Shown piece by piece: positions 8,220-17,063 of a stretch of 64,000 nt of DNA (positions are counted from its first letter, which is position 1; each line of letters starts with the position of its first letter). Source of the DNA: Frateuria_A sp051900535 (lineage in GTDB: Bacteria; Pseudomonadota; Gammaproteobacteria; Xanthomonadales; Rhodanobacteraceae); contig NZ_JBHZGI010000001.1 of assembly GCF_051900535.1 (NCBI RefSeq), positions 930,001-994,000 of the forward strand. Reading direction: 5' to 3'. Position numbers and translations under genes: made by a program. Under the pieces are notes generated by a model. That model was not told where the DNA came from, ran no database searches, and was given only the letters and a program-made list of their open reading frames with translations.

Positions 8220-9176
8220 CTACAGTTTGAAGCGGTCGGTCGCCTCGACCAGCTCGTGCGTGATCCCCGGCTCGAAAGCCGAGTGCCCCGCGTCCTGCAC
8301 GATGCGCAGGTCCGCCTCCGGCCAGGCGCCGTGCAGGTCCCACGCACTGCGCAGCGGGCACACCACATCGTAGCGGCCTTGCACGATCACCGTCGGTATC
8401 CGCCGGATGCGGTCGACGTTGCGAAGCAGCTGGTCGTCGTGCTCGAAGAAGCCGCCGTTGACGAAGTAGTGGCACTCGATCCGCGCGAACGCGAGCGCGA
8501 ACTCGTCCTCGCCGCTGCTGGCGATGTAGCCGGGGTCCTGGAACAGGAAGCTGGTGCCGGCCTCCCAAGTCGACCAGGCCCGCGCGGCCTCCAGCCGGGT
8601 CGCCGCATCCGGGCTGGTAAGGCGGCGGTGGTAGGCGCTCATGAGGTCGCCGCGTTCGGCCTCGGGAATGGCCCTCAGGTAGGGCTCCCAGGCATCCGGA
8701 TAGAGCGCGTCGCACCCCTTCTGGTAGAACCACTCCAGCTCCCATCGACGCAGCATGAAGATGCCGCGCAAAACCAGTTCGGTCACCTTGTCCGGGTGGG
8801 TCTGCGCGTAGGCCAGCGCCAGCGTGGAGCCCCATGAACCGCCGAAAACCTGCCAGCGAGCAATCCCAAGGTGCTCGCGCAGCCGCTCGATGTCGGCGAC
8901 CAGGGCCCAGGTCGTGTTGTCGGTGAGCTCGGCGTGCGGCGTGGAGCGTCCGCAGCCGCGCTGGTCGAACAGGATGATGCGGTAGGCCGCCGGGTCGAAG
9001 AAGCGCCGGCAGCGCGGGCTGGCGCCCGCGCCCGGGCCGCCGTGCAGGAACACCACGGGCTTGCCGTTCGGATTGCCACTCTGCTCGTAGTAGAGCGTGT
9101 GCAGCGCGGACACCGGCAGCATGCCGCTGTCGTAGGGTTCGATCTCCGGATACAGCGCGCGGCGTTCCTCGGTCAT
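8220..9176 (-). CDS. pip: Proline iminopeptidase (alpha/beta hydrolase, S33)
   Basis: 318-residue cytoplasmic aminopeptidase that removes N-terminal proline from peptides. Family signatures are VFLHGGPGAGASPRCRRFFD (oxyanion HGGPG), DQRGCGRSTPHAELTDNTTW, the nucleophile elbow FGGSWGSTLAL with the catalytic Ser, the late Asp in GRYDVVCP and the His in DAGHSAFEP. Length and all three catalytic residues match S33 Pip enzymes. The start is the ATG at 9176 with GGAG a few bases upstream; the longer frame to 9335 runs into the neighbouring gene. Its 3' end faces the family A and B repeats. Confidence 0.95.
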   Translation of the reverse strand: MTEERRALYPEIEPYDSGMLPVSALHTLYYEQSGNPNGKPVVFLHGGPGAGASPRCRRFFDPAAYRIILFDQRGCGRSTPHAELTDNTTWALVADIERLREHLGIARWQVFGGSWGSTLALAYAQTHPDKVTELVLRGIFMLRRWELEWFYQKGCDALYPDAWEPYLRAIPEAERGDLMSAYHRRLTSPDAATRLEAARAWSTWEAGTSFLFQDPGYIASSGEDEFALAFARIECHYFVNGGFFEHDDQLLRNVDRIRRIPTVIVQGRYDVVCPLRSAWDLHGAWPEADLRIVQDAGHSAFEPGITHELVEATDRFKL

Positions 9177-9273
9177 GCCTGGTTCTCCGTGGGGATGGGA
9201 AGCCCTCAAGGCTAGCACCGGCGCCGCGTTGCAGGAGCGTGCGGCCGAGCGCCTGCCGGACGCGGTAACCGTG

Positions 9274-10659
9274 TTATTCGAACAGCTTGCCCGGGTTGAG
9301 GATGTCGTTGGGGTCGAACACCTTGCGCACTCCACGCATCAGGGCGATCTCCGCCTCGCTGTGCGTGCTTTCCAGATAAGGTTTCTTGACCAGCCCGATG
9401 CCGTGTTCGGCCGAGATGCTGCCGCCGTGGCGCTGCAGCGTATCGGCGAGCAGGCGGGTGACACGTTCGCAATGGGCGATGAATTCGGCCTGCTGCATGT
9501 CCTCGGGCGGCAACACGTTGATGTGCAGGTTGCCGTCGCCGATGTGGCCGAACCAGACGACCTCCATCTGCGGATATTCGCGCGCCAGCAGATCCTGCAT
9601 CTCGTGCAGGAACGCGGGCATCGCACTGATGCGCAGCGCGATGTCGTTCTTGTAGGGTTTGCGCGGCGCCAGGCTTTCGGTGATGCCCTCGCGCAGCCGC
9701 CACAGGGTGGCCGCCTGCGATTCGCTCTGCGCGATCACGCCATCGCTGATCCAGCCCTCGCGCACGCCGTCCTCGAACGCCAGCAGGGCCGCCTGCTCGT
9801 CGCCGTCGTCGAGCGCGTCGTACTCGGTAACCACGTAATACGGCTGGTCGGCGTCGATCGCGCGCTGCGCGCCATGTGCCAGCACGTGCCGAAGCGCAAC
9901 GTCGGTAAAGAACTCGAACGCCTGCAGCTTCAGCTGCGCGCGGAACAGCGCGAAAACCTTCATCAGCGCATCCATGTGCGGCAGCGCCAGCAGCATGGTC
10001 TGCGCCGGCGGCGGCGGATCGGTGAGCTTGAGCTGCGCGCCGACCACCACGCCCAGCGTGCCCTCGGATCCGATCATCAGATGGCGCAGGTCGTAGCCGC
10101 TGGAATTCTTGACCAGGCCGCGATTGAGCTCCAGCAACTCGCCGTTGCCGGCGACCACGGTCAGGCCGCCGATCCACTCGCGCGTGGTGCCGTAACGGAT
10201 CACGCGGATGCCGCCGGCGTTGGTGGCGATGTTGCCGCCGATCGTGCAGGAGCCGCGGGCGCCGAAATCCACCGGGTAGAGCAAGCCGTGCGAGCGCGCC
10301 GCCTCATGAACCGCCTGCAGGGTGATGCCGGCCTCGACCTCGAGCAGGCGGTCGGTTTCGCTGAAGCCGAGGACGCGGTTCATTCGCTCCAGGCTCAGCA
10401 CCAGTTCCCCGCGTGCCGCCACGGCGCCGCCGGACAGGCCGGTGCGGCCACCCGAAGGCACCAGCGCGACCTGTCGTTCGTTGGCCCAGCGCACGATGGC
10501 CTGGATCTCATCGATCGAGCTGGGCAAGGCCACGGCCAGCGGCGCCGGGCCCCAGCGGCGCGTCCAGTCGCGCCCGTAGTGGATCAGGTCGGCAAGTTCG
10601 GTCAGCAGGCGCAGTGAGGGCGCCCGGGCGGTCAGTTCGGTGAGGCGGGGGTCGGTCAT
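9274..10659 (-). CDS. FAD-linked D-2-hydroxyglutarate (or D-lactate) dehydrogenase
   Basis: 461-residue flavoprotein of the GlcD/DLD family. The PCMH FAD-binding domain (about residues 30-210) shows VPSGGRTGLSGGAVA, DFGARGSCTIGGNIATNAGG and GSEGTLGVV. The C-terminal oxidase domain carries the metal-site histidines in WFGHIGDGNLHINV and the terminal SAEHGIGLVKK and DPNDILNPGK motifs. The gene is divergent from serA. In Pseudomonas a D-2-hydroxyglutarate dehydrogenase adjacent to serA oxidises the D-2-hydroxyglutarate that SerA makes from 2-oxoglutarate and so pulls serine synthesis forward; the same arrangement supports that role here. D-lactate as substrate is not excluded. The start is the ATG at 10659. 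Confidence 0.85.
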   Translation of the reverse strand: MTDPRLTELTARAPSLRLLTELADLIHYGRDWTRRWGPAPLAVALPSSIDEIQAIVRWANERQVALVPSGGRTGLSGGAVAARGELVLSLERMNRVLGFSETDRLLEVEAGITLQAVHEAARSHGLLYPVDFGARGSCTIGGNIATNAGGIRVIRYGTTREWIGGLTVVAGNGELLELNRGLVKNSSGYDLRHLMIGSEGTLGVVVGAQLKLTDPPPPAQTMLLALPHMDALMKVFALFRAQLKLQAFEFFTDVALRHVLAHGAQRAIDADQPYYVVTEYDALDDGDEQAALLAFEDGVREGWISDGVIAQSESQAATLWRLREGITESLAPRKPYKNDIALRISAMPAFLHEMQDLLAREYPQMEVVWFGHIGDGNLHINVLPPEDMQQAEFIAHCERVTRLLADTLQRHGGSISAEHGIGLVKKPYLESTHSEAEIALMRGVRKVFDPNDILNPGKLFE

Positions 10660-10782
10660 GGGGGCTCCGGGGGAAGCTGCCAGCCTGCCAGAGCGGGACC
10701 GGCGCGGTCCAGTGCTGCAGTGCCGCAAAAAACACGGGAGCTCTGGCATAGTAGCCCGACGCCCCGTCATGGATTTGCGCCG

Positions 10783-12015
10783 ATGAAGACTTCGTTTCCC
10801 AGGCAGGACATCCACGTGCTGCTGCTCGAAGGCGTCAGCCGCAGCGCGGAGGAGAGCTTCCGCCACGCCGGTTACACCCAGGTCGAGGTCCACCCCAAGG
10901 CGTTGCCGGAAGCCGAACTCAAGGCCCGCCTGGCCGAGGCGCACATCGTGGGCATCCGCTCGCGCACCCAGCTCACGCCGGCGTTGCTCGAACACGCGCG
11001 GCGCCTGATCGCGGTCGGTTGCTTCTGCATCGGCACCAACCAGGTGGACCTGGGCGCCGCGCGCCGGCTGGGCGTGCCGGTGTTCAACGCGCCCTACTCC
11101 AATACCCGCAGCGTGGCCGAACTCGTGGTGGCCGAGGCGGTCATGCTGTTGCGCGGGATTCCCCAGAAGAACATGCAATGCCATCGCGGCGGCTGGTCGA
11201 AATCGGCGACCGGCAGCTATGAGGCGCGGGGCAAGGTGCTGGGCATCGTCGGTTACGGTCACATCGGCACGCAGGTCGGCGTGCTGGCCGAAAGCATGGG
11301 GATGCGCGTGCTGTTCCATGACATCGAGGCCAAGCTGGCGCTGGGCAACGCGCGCGCCGCGACGAGCCTGGACGATCTGCTCGAAGCGGCCGACGTGGTC
11401 ACCCTGCACGTGCCCGACACGCCGGCAACGCGGATGATGATCGGCGCCGAACAGCTCGCGCGCATGCGGCAAGGCTCGCTTCTGATCAATGCCTCGCGTG
11501 GCAGCGTGGTGGACATCGACGCACTGGCCGCGGCGTTGTTCAAGGAACACCTGGCCGGTGCCGCAGTGGACGTCTTTCCGTCCGAACCCAAGGGCAACGA
11601 TGACGCGTTCGTGTCGCCGCTGGTGGGGATGGACAACGTGATCCTGACCCCGCACATCGGCGGCAGTACGCTCGAAGCGCAGGACAATATCGGCATCGAG
11701 GTGGCGAGCAAGCTGGTGCGCTACAGCGATAACGGCTCGACGCTTTCGGCGGTGAACTTCCCCGAAGTGTCGTTGCCCGAGCATCCGCGCAGCCGCCGCC
11801 TGCTGCACATCCACCGCAACGTGCCCGGCACGCTTTCGCGCATCAACGAGCTGTTCTCGGCGGGCAACCTCAACATCGACGCGCAGTTCCTGCAGACCGA
11901 TGCGGAGGTGGGCTACGTGGTCATCGACGTCTCGGCCGACGTCGCGCAGGCGCAGGCGTTGAAGGAGCGGATGGCGGCGATTCCGGGGACGCTGAAGACG
12001 CGCGTGCTCTATTGA
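10783..12015 (+). CDS. serA: D-3-phosphoglycerate dehydrogenase
   Basis: First enzyme of serine synthesis, oxidising 3-phosphoglycerate with NAD. At 410 residues it equals E. coli SerA. NAD binding is at GKVLGIVGYGHIGTQVG; the catalytic Arg is in NASRGSVVDIDALAAAL, the Glu in AVDVFPSEPKGN and the His in LTPHIGGSTLEAQ. A C-terminal ACT domain (about residues 338-410, beginning RRLLHIHRNVPGTLSRINEL) is the serine-feedback domain. The start is the ATG at 10783; the longer frame to 10720 has no ribosome binding site. The divergent D-2-hydroxyglutarate dehydrogenase is a likely metabolic partner. About 175 bases downstream, up to the tRNA-Pro terminator, show no recognisable gene. Confidence 0.96.
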   Translation: MKTSFPRQDIHVLLLEGVSRSAEESFRHAGYTQVEVHPKALPEAELKARLAEAHIVGIRSRTQLTPALLEHARRLIAVGCFCIGTNQVDLGAARRLGVPVFNAPYSNTRSVAELVVAEAVMLLRGIPQKNMQCHRGGWSKSATGSYEARGKVLGIVGYGHIGTQVGVLAESMGMRVLFHDIEAKLALGNARAATSLDDLLEAADVVTLHVPDTPATRMMIGAEQLARMRQGSLLINASRGSVVDIDALAAALFKEHLAGAAVDVFPSEPKGNDDAFVSPLVGMDNVILTPHIGGSTLEAQDNIGIEVASKLVRYSDNGSTLSAVNFPEVSLPEHPRSRRLLHIHRNVPGTLSRINELFSAGNLNIDAQFLQTDAEVGYVVIDVSADVAQAQALKERMAAIPGTLKTRVLY

Positions 12016-12192
12016 GTCAGGGAACATCGGCCTGCCCTTGGCTCGGGGACGCCGTGTCCTCGGGAGCGCTTGCTGCGCCCGGACCCTCACCGGTCTGGTG
12101 TACCCCTGCCGGGGCGAGGTGTTCGGATGCGGATGCCTGAGGTGGTGTCGGCGTTGCGCATCCGGGCCGGCGCGAAGACCCTCCGTGCGCCG

Positions 12193-12223
12193 AAAACAAA
12201 AACGGCGCCGAAGGCGCCGTTTT
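12193..12223 (-). terminator. Rho-independent terminator of tRNA-Pro
   Basis: An 11-bp stem (AAAACGGCGCC with GGCGCCGTTTT) closed by a 3-base loop is followed, read leftward, by a U-rich run. It lies 13 bases beyond the tRNA CCA end. Confidence 0.85.
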
Positions 12224-12235
12224 CAGTTACCGAAT

Positions 12236-12312
12236 TGGTCGGGGCGGCCGGATTCGAACCGACGACCCTCTGCCCCCCAGGCAGATGCGCTACCAGGCTG
12301 CGCTACGCCCCG
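12236..12312 (-). tRNA. tRNA-Pro (anticodon GGG)
   Basis: 77-nt cloverleaf read leftward. The acceptor stem CGGGGCG pairs with CGCCCCG, followed by A73 and an encoded CCA. The anticodon stem TCTGC/GCAGA encloses loop CTGGGGG, giving anticodon GGG, and the T arm contains GGTTCGAATCC. It lies downstream of merR and is closed by its own terminator. It decodes CCC and CCU. Confidence 0.96.
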
Positions 12313-12380
12313 ACGTGACTCGTGTGTTCGCCGCGTTCGCGGTGAAACAGACGGCGAACTATAGCAGATGCCCGCGTGTT

Positions 12381-12737
12381 TCAGCGACGCAGCAGGGACA
12401 GGATTTCTTCCAGTTCCATGCGCACCTGGCGCACGATCTGGTGGGACATGCTCGATTCCATGCGCGCCTGCGGACCTTCAAGCCGCGCGCGCGCGCCGGT
12501 GATGGTGAAGCCTTCGTCGTACAGCAGGCCACGGATCTGCCGGATCATCAGCACATCGTGGCGCTGGTAGTAGCGACGGTTGCCGCGGCGCTTGACCGGG
12601 TTGAGCGCGGGAAATTCCTGCTCCCAGTACCGCAGCACGTGCGGCTTCACCCCGCAAAGCTCGCTGACCTCACCAATGGTGAAGTAGCGCTTGGCCGGGA
12701 TGGCGGGCAGTTCGGTGTTATTCCCTTGGTCCAGCAT
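12381..12737 (-). CDS. MerR-family transcriptional regulator
   Basis: 118-residue protein with an N-terminal MerR winged helix (about residues 16-85): YFTIGEVSELCGVKPHVLRY, then WEQEFPALNPVKRRGNRRYY, which is the wing. The C-terminal part is short and helical with no cysteine metal site, so it is not a classical metal sensor. The start at 12737 lies 20 bases inside the 3' end of ihfA, implying coupled translation. A MerR gene just after ihfA and pheST is a conserved arrangement in Pseudomonas and xanthomonads, but its target is unknown to me. Confidence 0.9.
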   Translation of the reverse strand: MLDQGNNTELPAIPAKRYFTIGEVSELCGVKPHVLRYWEQEFPALNPVKRRGNRRYYQRHDVLMIRQIRGLLYDEGFTITGARARLEGPQARMESSMSHQIVRQVRMELEEILSLLRR

Positions 12738-13017
12738 AGCTCTCGACTCGCACCTTGAGTTTCTGCCCCGGACGGAACGTCACCACGCGACGGGCGGAGA
12801 TCGGAATCTCCTCGCCCGTCTTGGGATTGCGACCCGGTCGCTGGTTCTTCTGACGCAGGTCGAAGTTGCCGAAACCCGACAGCTTCACCTGCTCGCCCCT
12901 TTCCAACGCTTCACGGACGACCTCGAAGTAGGCGTCCACGAATTCCTTCGCCTCACGCTTGTTGAGGCCCACCTCGAGAAACAGGCGCTCGGCCATTTCC
13001 GCCTTGGTCAGCGCCAT
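12718..13017 (-). CDS. ihfA: Integration host factor subunit alpha
   Basis: 99-residue DNA-bending histone-like protein, the alpha half of the IHF heterodimer. It shows the start ALTKAEMAERLF, GEQVKLSGFGNFDLRQK, and the DNA-intercalating beta arm RPGRNPKTGEEIPISARRVV with its conserved Pro. It follows pheT by one base (pheT stop at 13019), the usual pheST-ihfA operon. Length and motifs match E. coli IhfA (99 residues). IHF beta is not in this window. Confidence 0.97.
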   Translation of the reverse strand: MALTKAEMAERLFLEVGLNKREAKEFVDAYFEVVREALERGEQVKLSGFGNFDLRQKNQRPGRNPKTGEEIPISARRVVTFRPGQKLKVRVESYAGPRE

Positions 13018-13018
13018 C

Positions 13019-15397
13019 TCAGCCTCGCAACTTTGCCTTGCATGTCGACTCCAACGCAGCTACCGCTTCGCGCACGCAGCGGTCCGCGTCGTCGTCGGTA
13101 AGCGTGCGTGAAGCGTCCTGCAAAATCAAGCCCATAGCGAGACTCTTTCGGCCTATGTCGACGCCCTTGCCGCTGTAACGGTCGAACAGCCTGAGCTGCT
13201 TGAGCACGCTGCCAAGCGTGCCCCGGACGGTTTGCTCGATCTGTGACCAGCGCACCTCTTCAGGCACCTCCACGGCGATATCCCGGCGTACCAAGGGGAA
13301 CCGCGGAACCGGCCGGGCCCTGGGCAGGCGACGGTCCAGCAATGGCGCCAGGGCGACTTCCAGGACGTGCACGTCCGGCCCCAGGTCGAGCGCCTTGGCC
13401 AGTTGGGGATGCAACGCGCCGAGGTGGCCGACAGTCTCACCGTCCCGAGCGACGCGGGCGCTGCGGCCCGGGTGCAGCCAGGACGGCAACCCGTCGGCAT
13501 GCAGCGACCAGCGTTCCGGCTCGCCACCCCAGGCCAGCAGCGCGTCCAGCTCGCCCTTGAGATCGAAGAAGTCGTAAGGACGGGACGGCTCGGCCCATTG
13601 TTCGGCGCGCGCGGGGCCGCAGGCAGCGATGGCCAGGCTCGGGGTTTCCACGGGCGGGTCGCCGGCGGCAAAGACGCGGGCGACCTCGAACAACCGCACG
13701 CGCTCCTGCTGGCGGGCGCGGTTGTGGCGCAGCGCCTCGACCAGGCCGGGCAACAGCGAAGGGCGCATCACCGCCAGATCGGCGGACAGCGGGTTGGCCA
13801 GCGGCACGAGGTTTTCAGCGTGACCCCAGCGCGCGAGCAGTTCGGTGCTGACGAAAGACAGGTTCACTGCCTCGTAATAGCCGCGAGCGGCGAGCTGTTC
13901 GCGCAGCGGCAGTTCGCCGATGCGCGCCTCGGGCTCGGGCGCCAGCGACAGCGCGCCGGCGGGCGTGTGGGTGGGAATGCGGTCGTAGCCGTGGACGCGC
14001 GCGACCTCCTCGATCAGGTCCTCCTCGCGTTCGATGTCGAAGCGGCTGGTCGGCGCGGTGACTTGCCAGCCATCAGCCGTGACCTGCACGGTCATGCCCA
14101 GCGCGGTAAAGATGCGCGTGACCTCCTCGTCAGGCACGGCGACGCCCAGCACGCGGGCCAGGCGTGCGCGCCGCAGGGCGACCGTGGCGGGCTTCGGCAG
14201 GTCGGCCGGGTTCTCCGCGACCAGCACGGGGCCGGCCTGGCCGCCGGCGATCGAGAGCAACAGTTCGGTGGCGCGCTCCAGCGCCCGGCGCGGCAGCTGC
14301 GGGTCGACGCCGCGCTCGAAGCGGTGCGAGGCGTCAGTATGCAGGCCGAGCTTGCGCGCGCGGCCCATGATCGCCGCCGGGGCGAAGTGCGCCGACTCCA
14401 GGAAAATGCTGCGGGTAGCCTCGGTCACGCGCGAGTCGTGGCCACCCATGACGCCGGCCACGGCCAGCGCCTTGCGGTCGTCCGCGATCAATACGAAGCC
14501 ATCGTCGAACTTCGCGTCACTGCCGTCGAGCAGCTTCAGCGCCTCTCCCGCGCGTGCATGCCGCACGACGATGTCACCATCCAGCATGTCGTTGTCGAAG
14601 GCGTGCAGCGGCTGACCCAGTTCCAGCATCACGTAGTTGGTGACGTCGACCACCGCGCTGATCGGACGCAGGCCGGCACGACGCAGGCGCTCGGCGAGCC
14701 ACAGCGGCGAGCGCGCGGACGCGTCGAGGCCTTCGATGATGCGACCCAGGTAGCGCGGCGCATCCTTGCCCGCTTCCAGGCGAATGCCGCGGCGTGCATC
14801 GGAGGTTACCGGCGCCGGCTCCTGCACCGATGCCAGCACGCGGCTGCCGAACAGCGCGGCCACGTCGTGCGCCAGGCCGACGAGGCCCAGGCAATCCGGG
14901 CGGTTCGGAGTGAGCTTGAGCTCGATGCTGGCGTCGGGCAGGGCCAGGAACTCGGCCAGCGGCTGGCCGACCGGCGCATCGAACGGCAGCTCCATCAAAC
15001 CGGAAGCATCGGTGTCGATGCCCAGTTCCTTGGCCGAGCAAAGCATGCCCGCCGATTCCACACCGCGCAGCTTGGCCGTCTTGATCTTCACATCACCCGG
15101 CAGCACGGCGCCGACCATCGCCAACGGGGCCTTCAGGCCCACGCGCGCGTTCGGGGCGCCGCAGACGATCTGCAGCGGCTCACCCTGTCCGACGGCGACC
15201 TTGCAGACCTGCAGGCGATCGGCTTCCGGATGCTTCTCGGCCGCAACGATCTCGCCCACCACCACGCCGGCCAGGCCCTCGCCCAGGACGGTCAGTTCTT
15301 CCACTTCCAGCCCGGCCATGGTCAGCGCATGGGCCAGTTGGGCGCGATCGGCCTGGATCTCTACCAGCTCGCGCAGCCAGTTCTCGGAGAATTTCAT
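13019..15397 (-). CDS. pheT: Phenylalanyl-tRNA synthetase beta subunit
   Basis: 792-residue large subunit of the alpha2-beta2 PheRS, about the standard size. Order of domains: N-terminal MKFSENWLRELV, an EMAP-like tRNA-binding domain (about 40-150, KHPEADRLQVCKV), the B3/B4 editing region (about 200-370), B5 (about 400-470), a catalytic-like core, and the C-terminal anticodon-binding FDX-ACB domain ending in ALESTCKAKLRG. The start is the ATG at 15397; the longer frame to 15550 overlaps pheS. It lies 22 bases after pheS in an operon with ihfA. Confidence 0.97.
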   Translation of the reverse strand: MKFSENWLRELVEIQADRAQLAHALTMAGLEVEELTVLGEGLAGVVVGEIVAAEKHPEADRLQVCKVAVGQGEPLQIVCGAPNARVGLKAPLAMVGAVLPGDVKIKTAKLRGVESAGMLCSAKELGIDTDASGLMELPFDAPVGQPLAEFLALPDASIELKLTPNRPDCLGLVGLAHDVAALFGSRVLASVQEPAPVTSDARRGIRLEAGKDAPRYLGRIIEGLDASARSPLWLAERLRRAGLRPISAVVDVTNYVMLELGQPLHAFDNDMLDGDIVVRHARAGEALKLLDGSDAKFDDGFVLIADDRKALAVAGVMGGHDSRVTEATRSIFLESAHFAPAAIMGRARKLGLHTDASHRFERGVDPQLPRRALERATELLLSIAGGQAGPVLVAENPADLPKPATVALRRARLARVLGVAVPDEEVTRIFTALGMTVQVTADGWQVTAPTSRFDIEREEDLIEEVARVHGYDRIPTHTPAGALSLAPEPEARIGELPLREQLAARGYYEAVNLSFVSTELLARWGHAENLVPLANPLSADLAVMRPSLLPGLVEALRHNRARQQERVRLFEVARVFAAGDPPVETPSLAIAACGPARAEQWAEPSRPYDFFDLKGELDALLAWGGEPERWSLHADGLPSWLHPGRSARVARDGETVGHLGALHPQLAKALDLGPDVHVLEVALAPLLDRRLPRARPVPRFPLVRRDIAVEVPEEVRWSQIEQTVRGTLGSVLKQLRLFDRYSGKGVDIGRKSLAMGLILQDASRTLTDDDADRCVREAVAALESTCKAKLRG

Positions 15398-15419
15398 GGG
15401 TACGTAGTTCCTTGCCGGC

Positions 15420-16430
15420 TTACGCGAACTGCTTGAGGAAGCGCAGGTCGTTCTCGAAGAACGCTCGCAGGTCCGAGACGCCATAGCGAAGCATGGCGAA
15501 GCGCTCGACACCGAGGCCGAAGGCGAAGCCGGTGTAGCGCTCGGGGTCAATGCCGCAATTGGCGAGCACGTTCGGATGGACCATGCCGCAACCGAGCACC
15601 TCCAGCCAACGGCTCTGGCCGTCTTCGCCGCTCTTATCAGGATCGGCCCAGCGGATGTCCACCTCGGCCGAGGGCTCGGTGAAGGGGAAGTAGCTGGGAC
15701 GGAAACGCATCTCGAAATCGCGCTCGAAGAACGCGCGCACGAATTCGGCCAGCGTGCCCTTCAGATCGGCGAAGCTCGAAGTCTCGTCGACCAGCAGGCC
15801 TTCGATCTGGTGGAACATCGGCGAGTGGGTCTGGTCCGAATCGCTGCGGTAGACCTTGCCCGGCGCGATGATGCGGATCGGCGGCTGCCGGCCCTGCATC
15901 GACCGGATCTGCACCGGCGAGGTATGCGTGCGCAACAGGCGCCCGTCGCCGAAGTAGAAGGTGTCGTGCATGGCGCGCGCCGGGTGGTGCGGCGGGAAGT
16001 TCAGCGCCTCGAAGTTGTGCCAGTCGTCCTCGATTTCCGGACCTTCGGCGCGCTGGTAGCCCAGGCGGGCGAAGATCGCGGCGATGCGCTCGAGCGTGCG
16101 GGTGATCGGGTGGATGCCGCCACGCTCGCCGTCACGGCCAGGCAGGGTGACGTCGAGCTTTTCGGAGGCCAGGCGGCGGTCGAGTTCGGCCTGCTCCAGC
16201 GACTGCTTGCGTGAGGCCAGCGCGTCGGCCAGGCGGTCCTTGACGCGGTTGACCTCGGCGCCGCGGGCCTTGCGCTCGTCGGGAGCGAGCGCGCCCAGCG
16301 ATTTCAGCGCGGCGGTGACGATGCCGCTCTTGCCGAGCAGGCCCACGCGCAGAGCGTCGAGCGCATCGAGCGTGTTGGCGCCTTCGATATCGGCCAAGGC
16401 CTGGGTTGCGCGGCTTTCCAGATCGTCCAT
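15420..16430 (-). CDS. pheS: Phenylalanyl-tRNA synthetase alpha subunit
   Basis: 336-residue class II aminoacyl-tRNA synthetase catalytic subunit. An N-terminal coiled coil (about 1-90) contacts tRNA. Motif 2 lies around LRTHTSPVQIRSM, IIAPGKVYRSDSDQTHSPMF and FHQIEGLLVD, and motif 3 is GFAFGLGVERFAMLRYGV. The Ala in GFAFG is the position whose identity controls acceptance of halogenated phenylalanines. Translation starts at the ATG at 16430. The preceding 190 bases contain repeats, and a strong terminator after rplT suggests pheS has its own promoter or depends on read-through. Confidence 0.97.
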   Translation of the reverse strand: MDDLESRATQALADIEGANTLDALDALRVGLLGKSGIVTAALKSLGALAPDERKARGAEVNRVKDRLADALASRKQSLEQAELDRRLASEKLDVTLPGRDGERGGIHPITRTLERIAAIFARLGYQRAEGPEIEDDWHNFEALNFPPHHPARAMHDTFYFGDGRLLRTHTSPVQIRSMQGRQPPIRIIAPGKVYRSDSDQTHSPMFHQIEGLLVDETSSFADLKGTLAEFVRAFFERDFEMRFRPSYFPFTEPSAEVDIRWADPDKSGEDGQSRWLEVLGCGMVHPNVLANCGIDPERYTGFAFGLGVERFAMLRYGVSDLRAFFENDLRFLKQFA

Positions 16431-16461
16431 CGGTGCGAGTTCCGCTGTTTTGCTCTTGGCT

Positions 16462-16594
16462 CCCTCTCCCCTCCGGGGAGAGGGTTGGGCTGAGGGGTCG
16501 CTCTTGCGTCGAGGCCAGGTTCGAAGCGTGCTTCGATGACGTCCAAGGCAAGCCTTGTCCCCCTCACCTCAATCCTCTCCCCAACGGGAGAGGA
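16462..16594. repeat. Palindromic intergenic repeat, family B (copy 2, inverted pair)
   Basis: The left unit is a perfect 10-bp hairpin (CCCTCTCCCC with GGGGAGAGGG, 16462-16484) followed by TTGGGCTGAGGGG. The right unit, in opposite orientation, starts CCCCCTCACCTCAA and has arms TCCTCTCCC and GGGAGAGGA (16573-16594). The pair lies between rplT and pheS, inside an otherwise conserved operon. Confidence 0.75.
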
Positions 16595-16620
16595 GGCGAA
16601 CGCGAAAAGCGACGTTGTTA

Positions 16621-16656
16621 AATAAAAACGGGGAGAAGGCGTTGGCCTTCTCCCCG
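16621..16656 (-). terminator. Rho-independent terminator after rplT
   Basis: A perfect 12-bp stem (CGGGGAGAAGGC with GCCTTCTCCCCG, 16629-16640 and 16645-16656) has a 4-base loop and, read leftward, a run of T. It should end most rpmI-rplT transcripts before pheS. Confidence 0.9.
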
Positions 16657-16688
16657 CTTGATTTACAGCATACCGTCGGTGACGACGA

Positions 16689-17048
16689 TCAAGCGGCCAG
16701 GCTGGCCTTCGCCTTTTCCGCGATGGCGCCAAACGCCTTGATGTCGTGCACGGCGATATCCGCCAGCACCTTGCGGTCGATCGTGATGCCGGCCTTGTTC
16801 AGGCCATTGATCAGGCGGCTGTACGACATGCCAAACTGACGGGCCGCGGCGTTGATACGCACGATCCACAGCGCGCGGAACTGGCGCTTGCGCTGCTTGC
16901 GACCGATGTAGGCGTACTGGCCGGCCTTGATGACGGCCTGGTTCGCTACGCGGAAGACCTTGCGACGGGCGTTGTAGTAACCCTTCGCGCGGCCGATGAT
17001 CTTCTTGTGACGACGACGGGCGGTAACGCCACGCTTTACACGAGCCAT
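16689..17048 (-). CDS. rplT: 50S ribosomal protein L20
   Basis: 119-residue 23S rRNA-binding assembly protein. The sequence MARVKRGVTARRRHKKIIGR at the start and YAYIGRKQRKRQFRALWIVR in the middle are hallmark L20 stretches; the globular C-terminal domain covers roughly residues 60-119. The ATG is preceded by AAGGAGAACACC. It lies 15 bases after rpmI. In E. coli L20 represses the operon through a leader RNA structure; whether this persists without infC cannot be told. Confidence 0.98.
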   Translation of the reverse strand: MARVKRGVTARRRHKKIIGRAKGYYNARRKVFRVANQAVIKAGQYAYIGRKQRKRQFRALWIVRINAAARQFGMSYSRLINGLNKAGITIDRKVLADIAVHDIKAFGAIAEKAKASLAA

Positions 17049-17063
17049 GGTGTTCTCCTTCCC

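Noticed and set aside
12017..12199. 60-residue leftward open frame between serA and tRNA-Pro
   Set aside because: Low-complexity Ser/Ala/Pro translation that runs into the tRNA terminator; no start signal.
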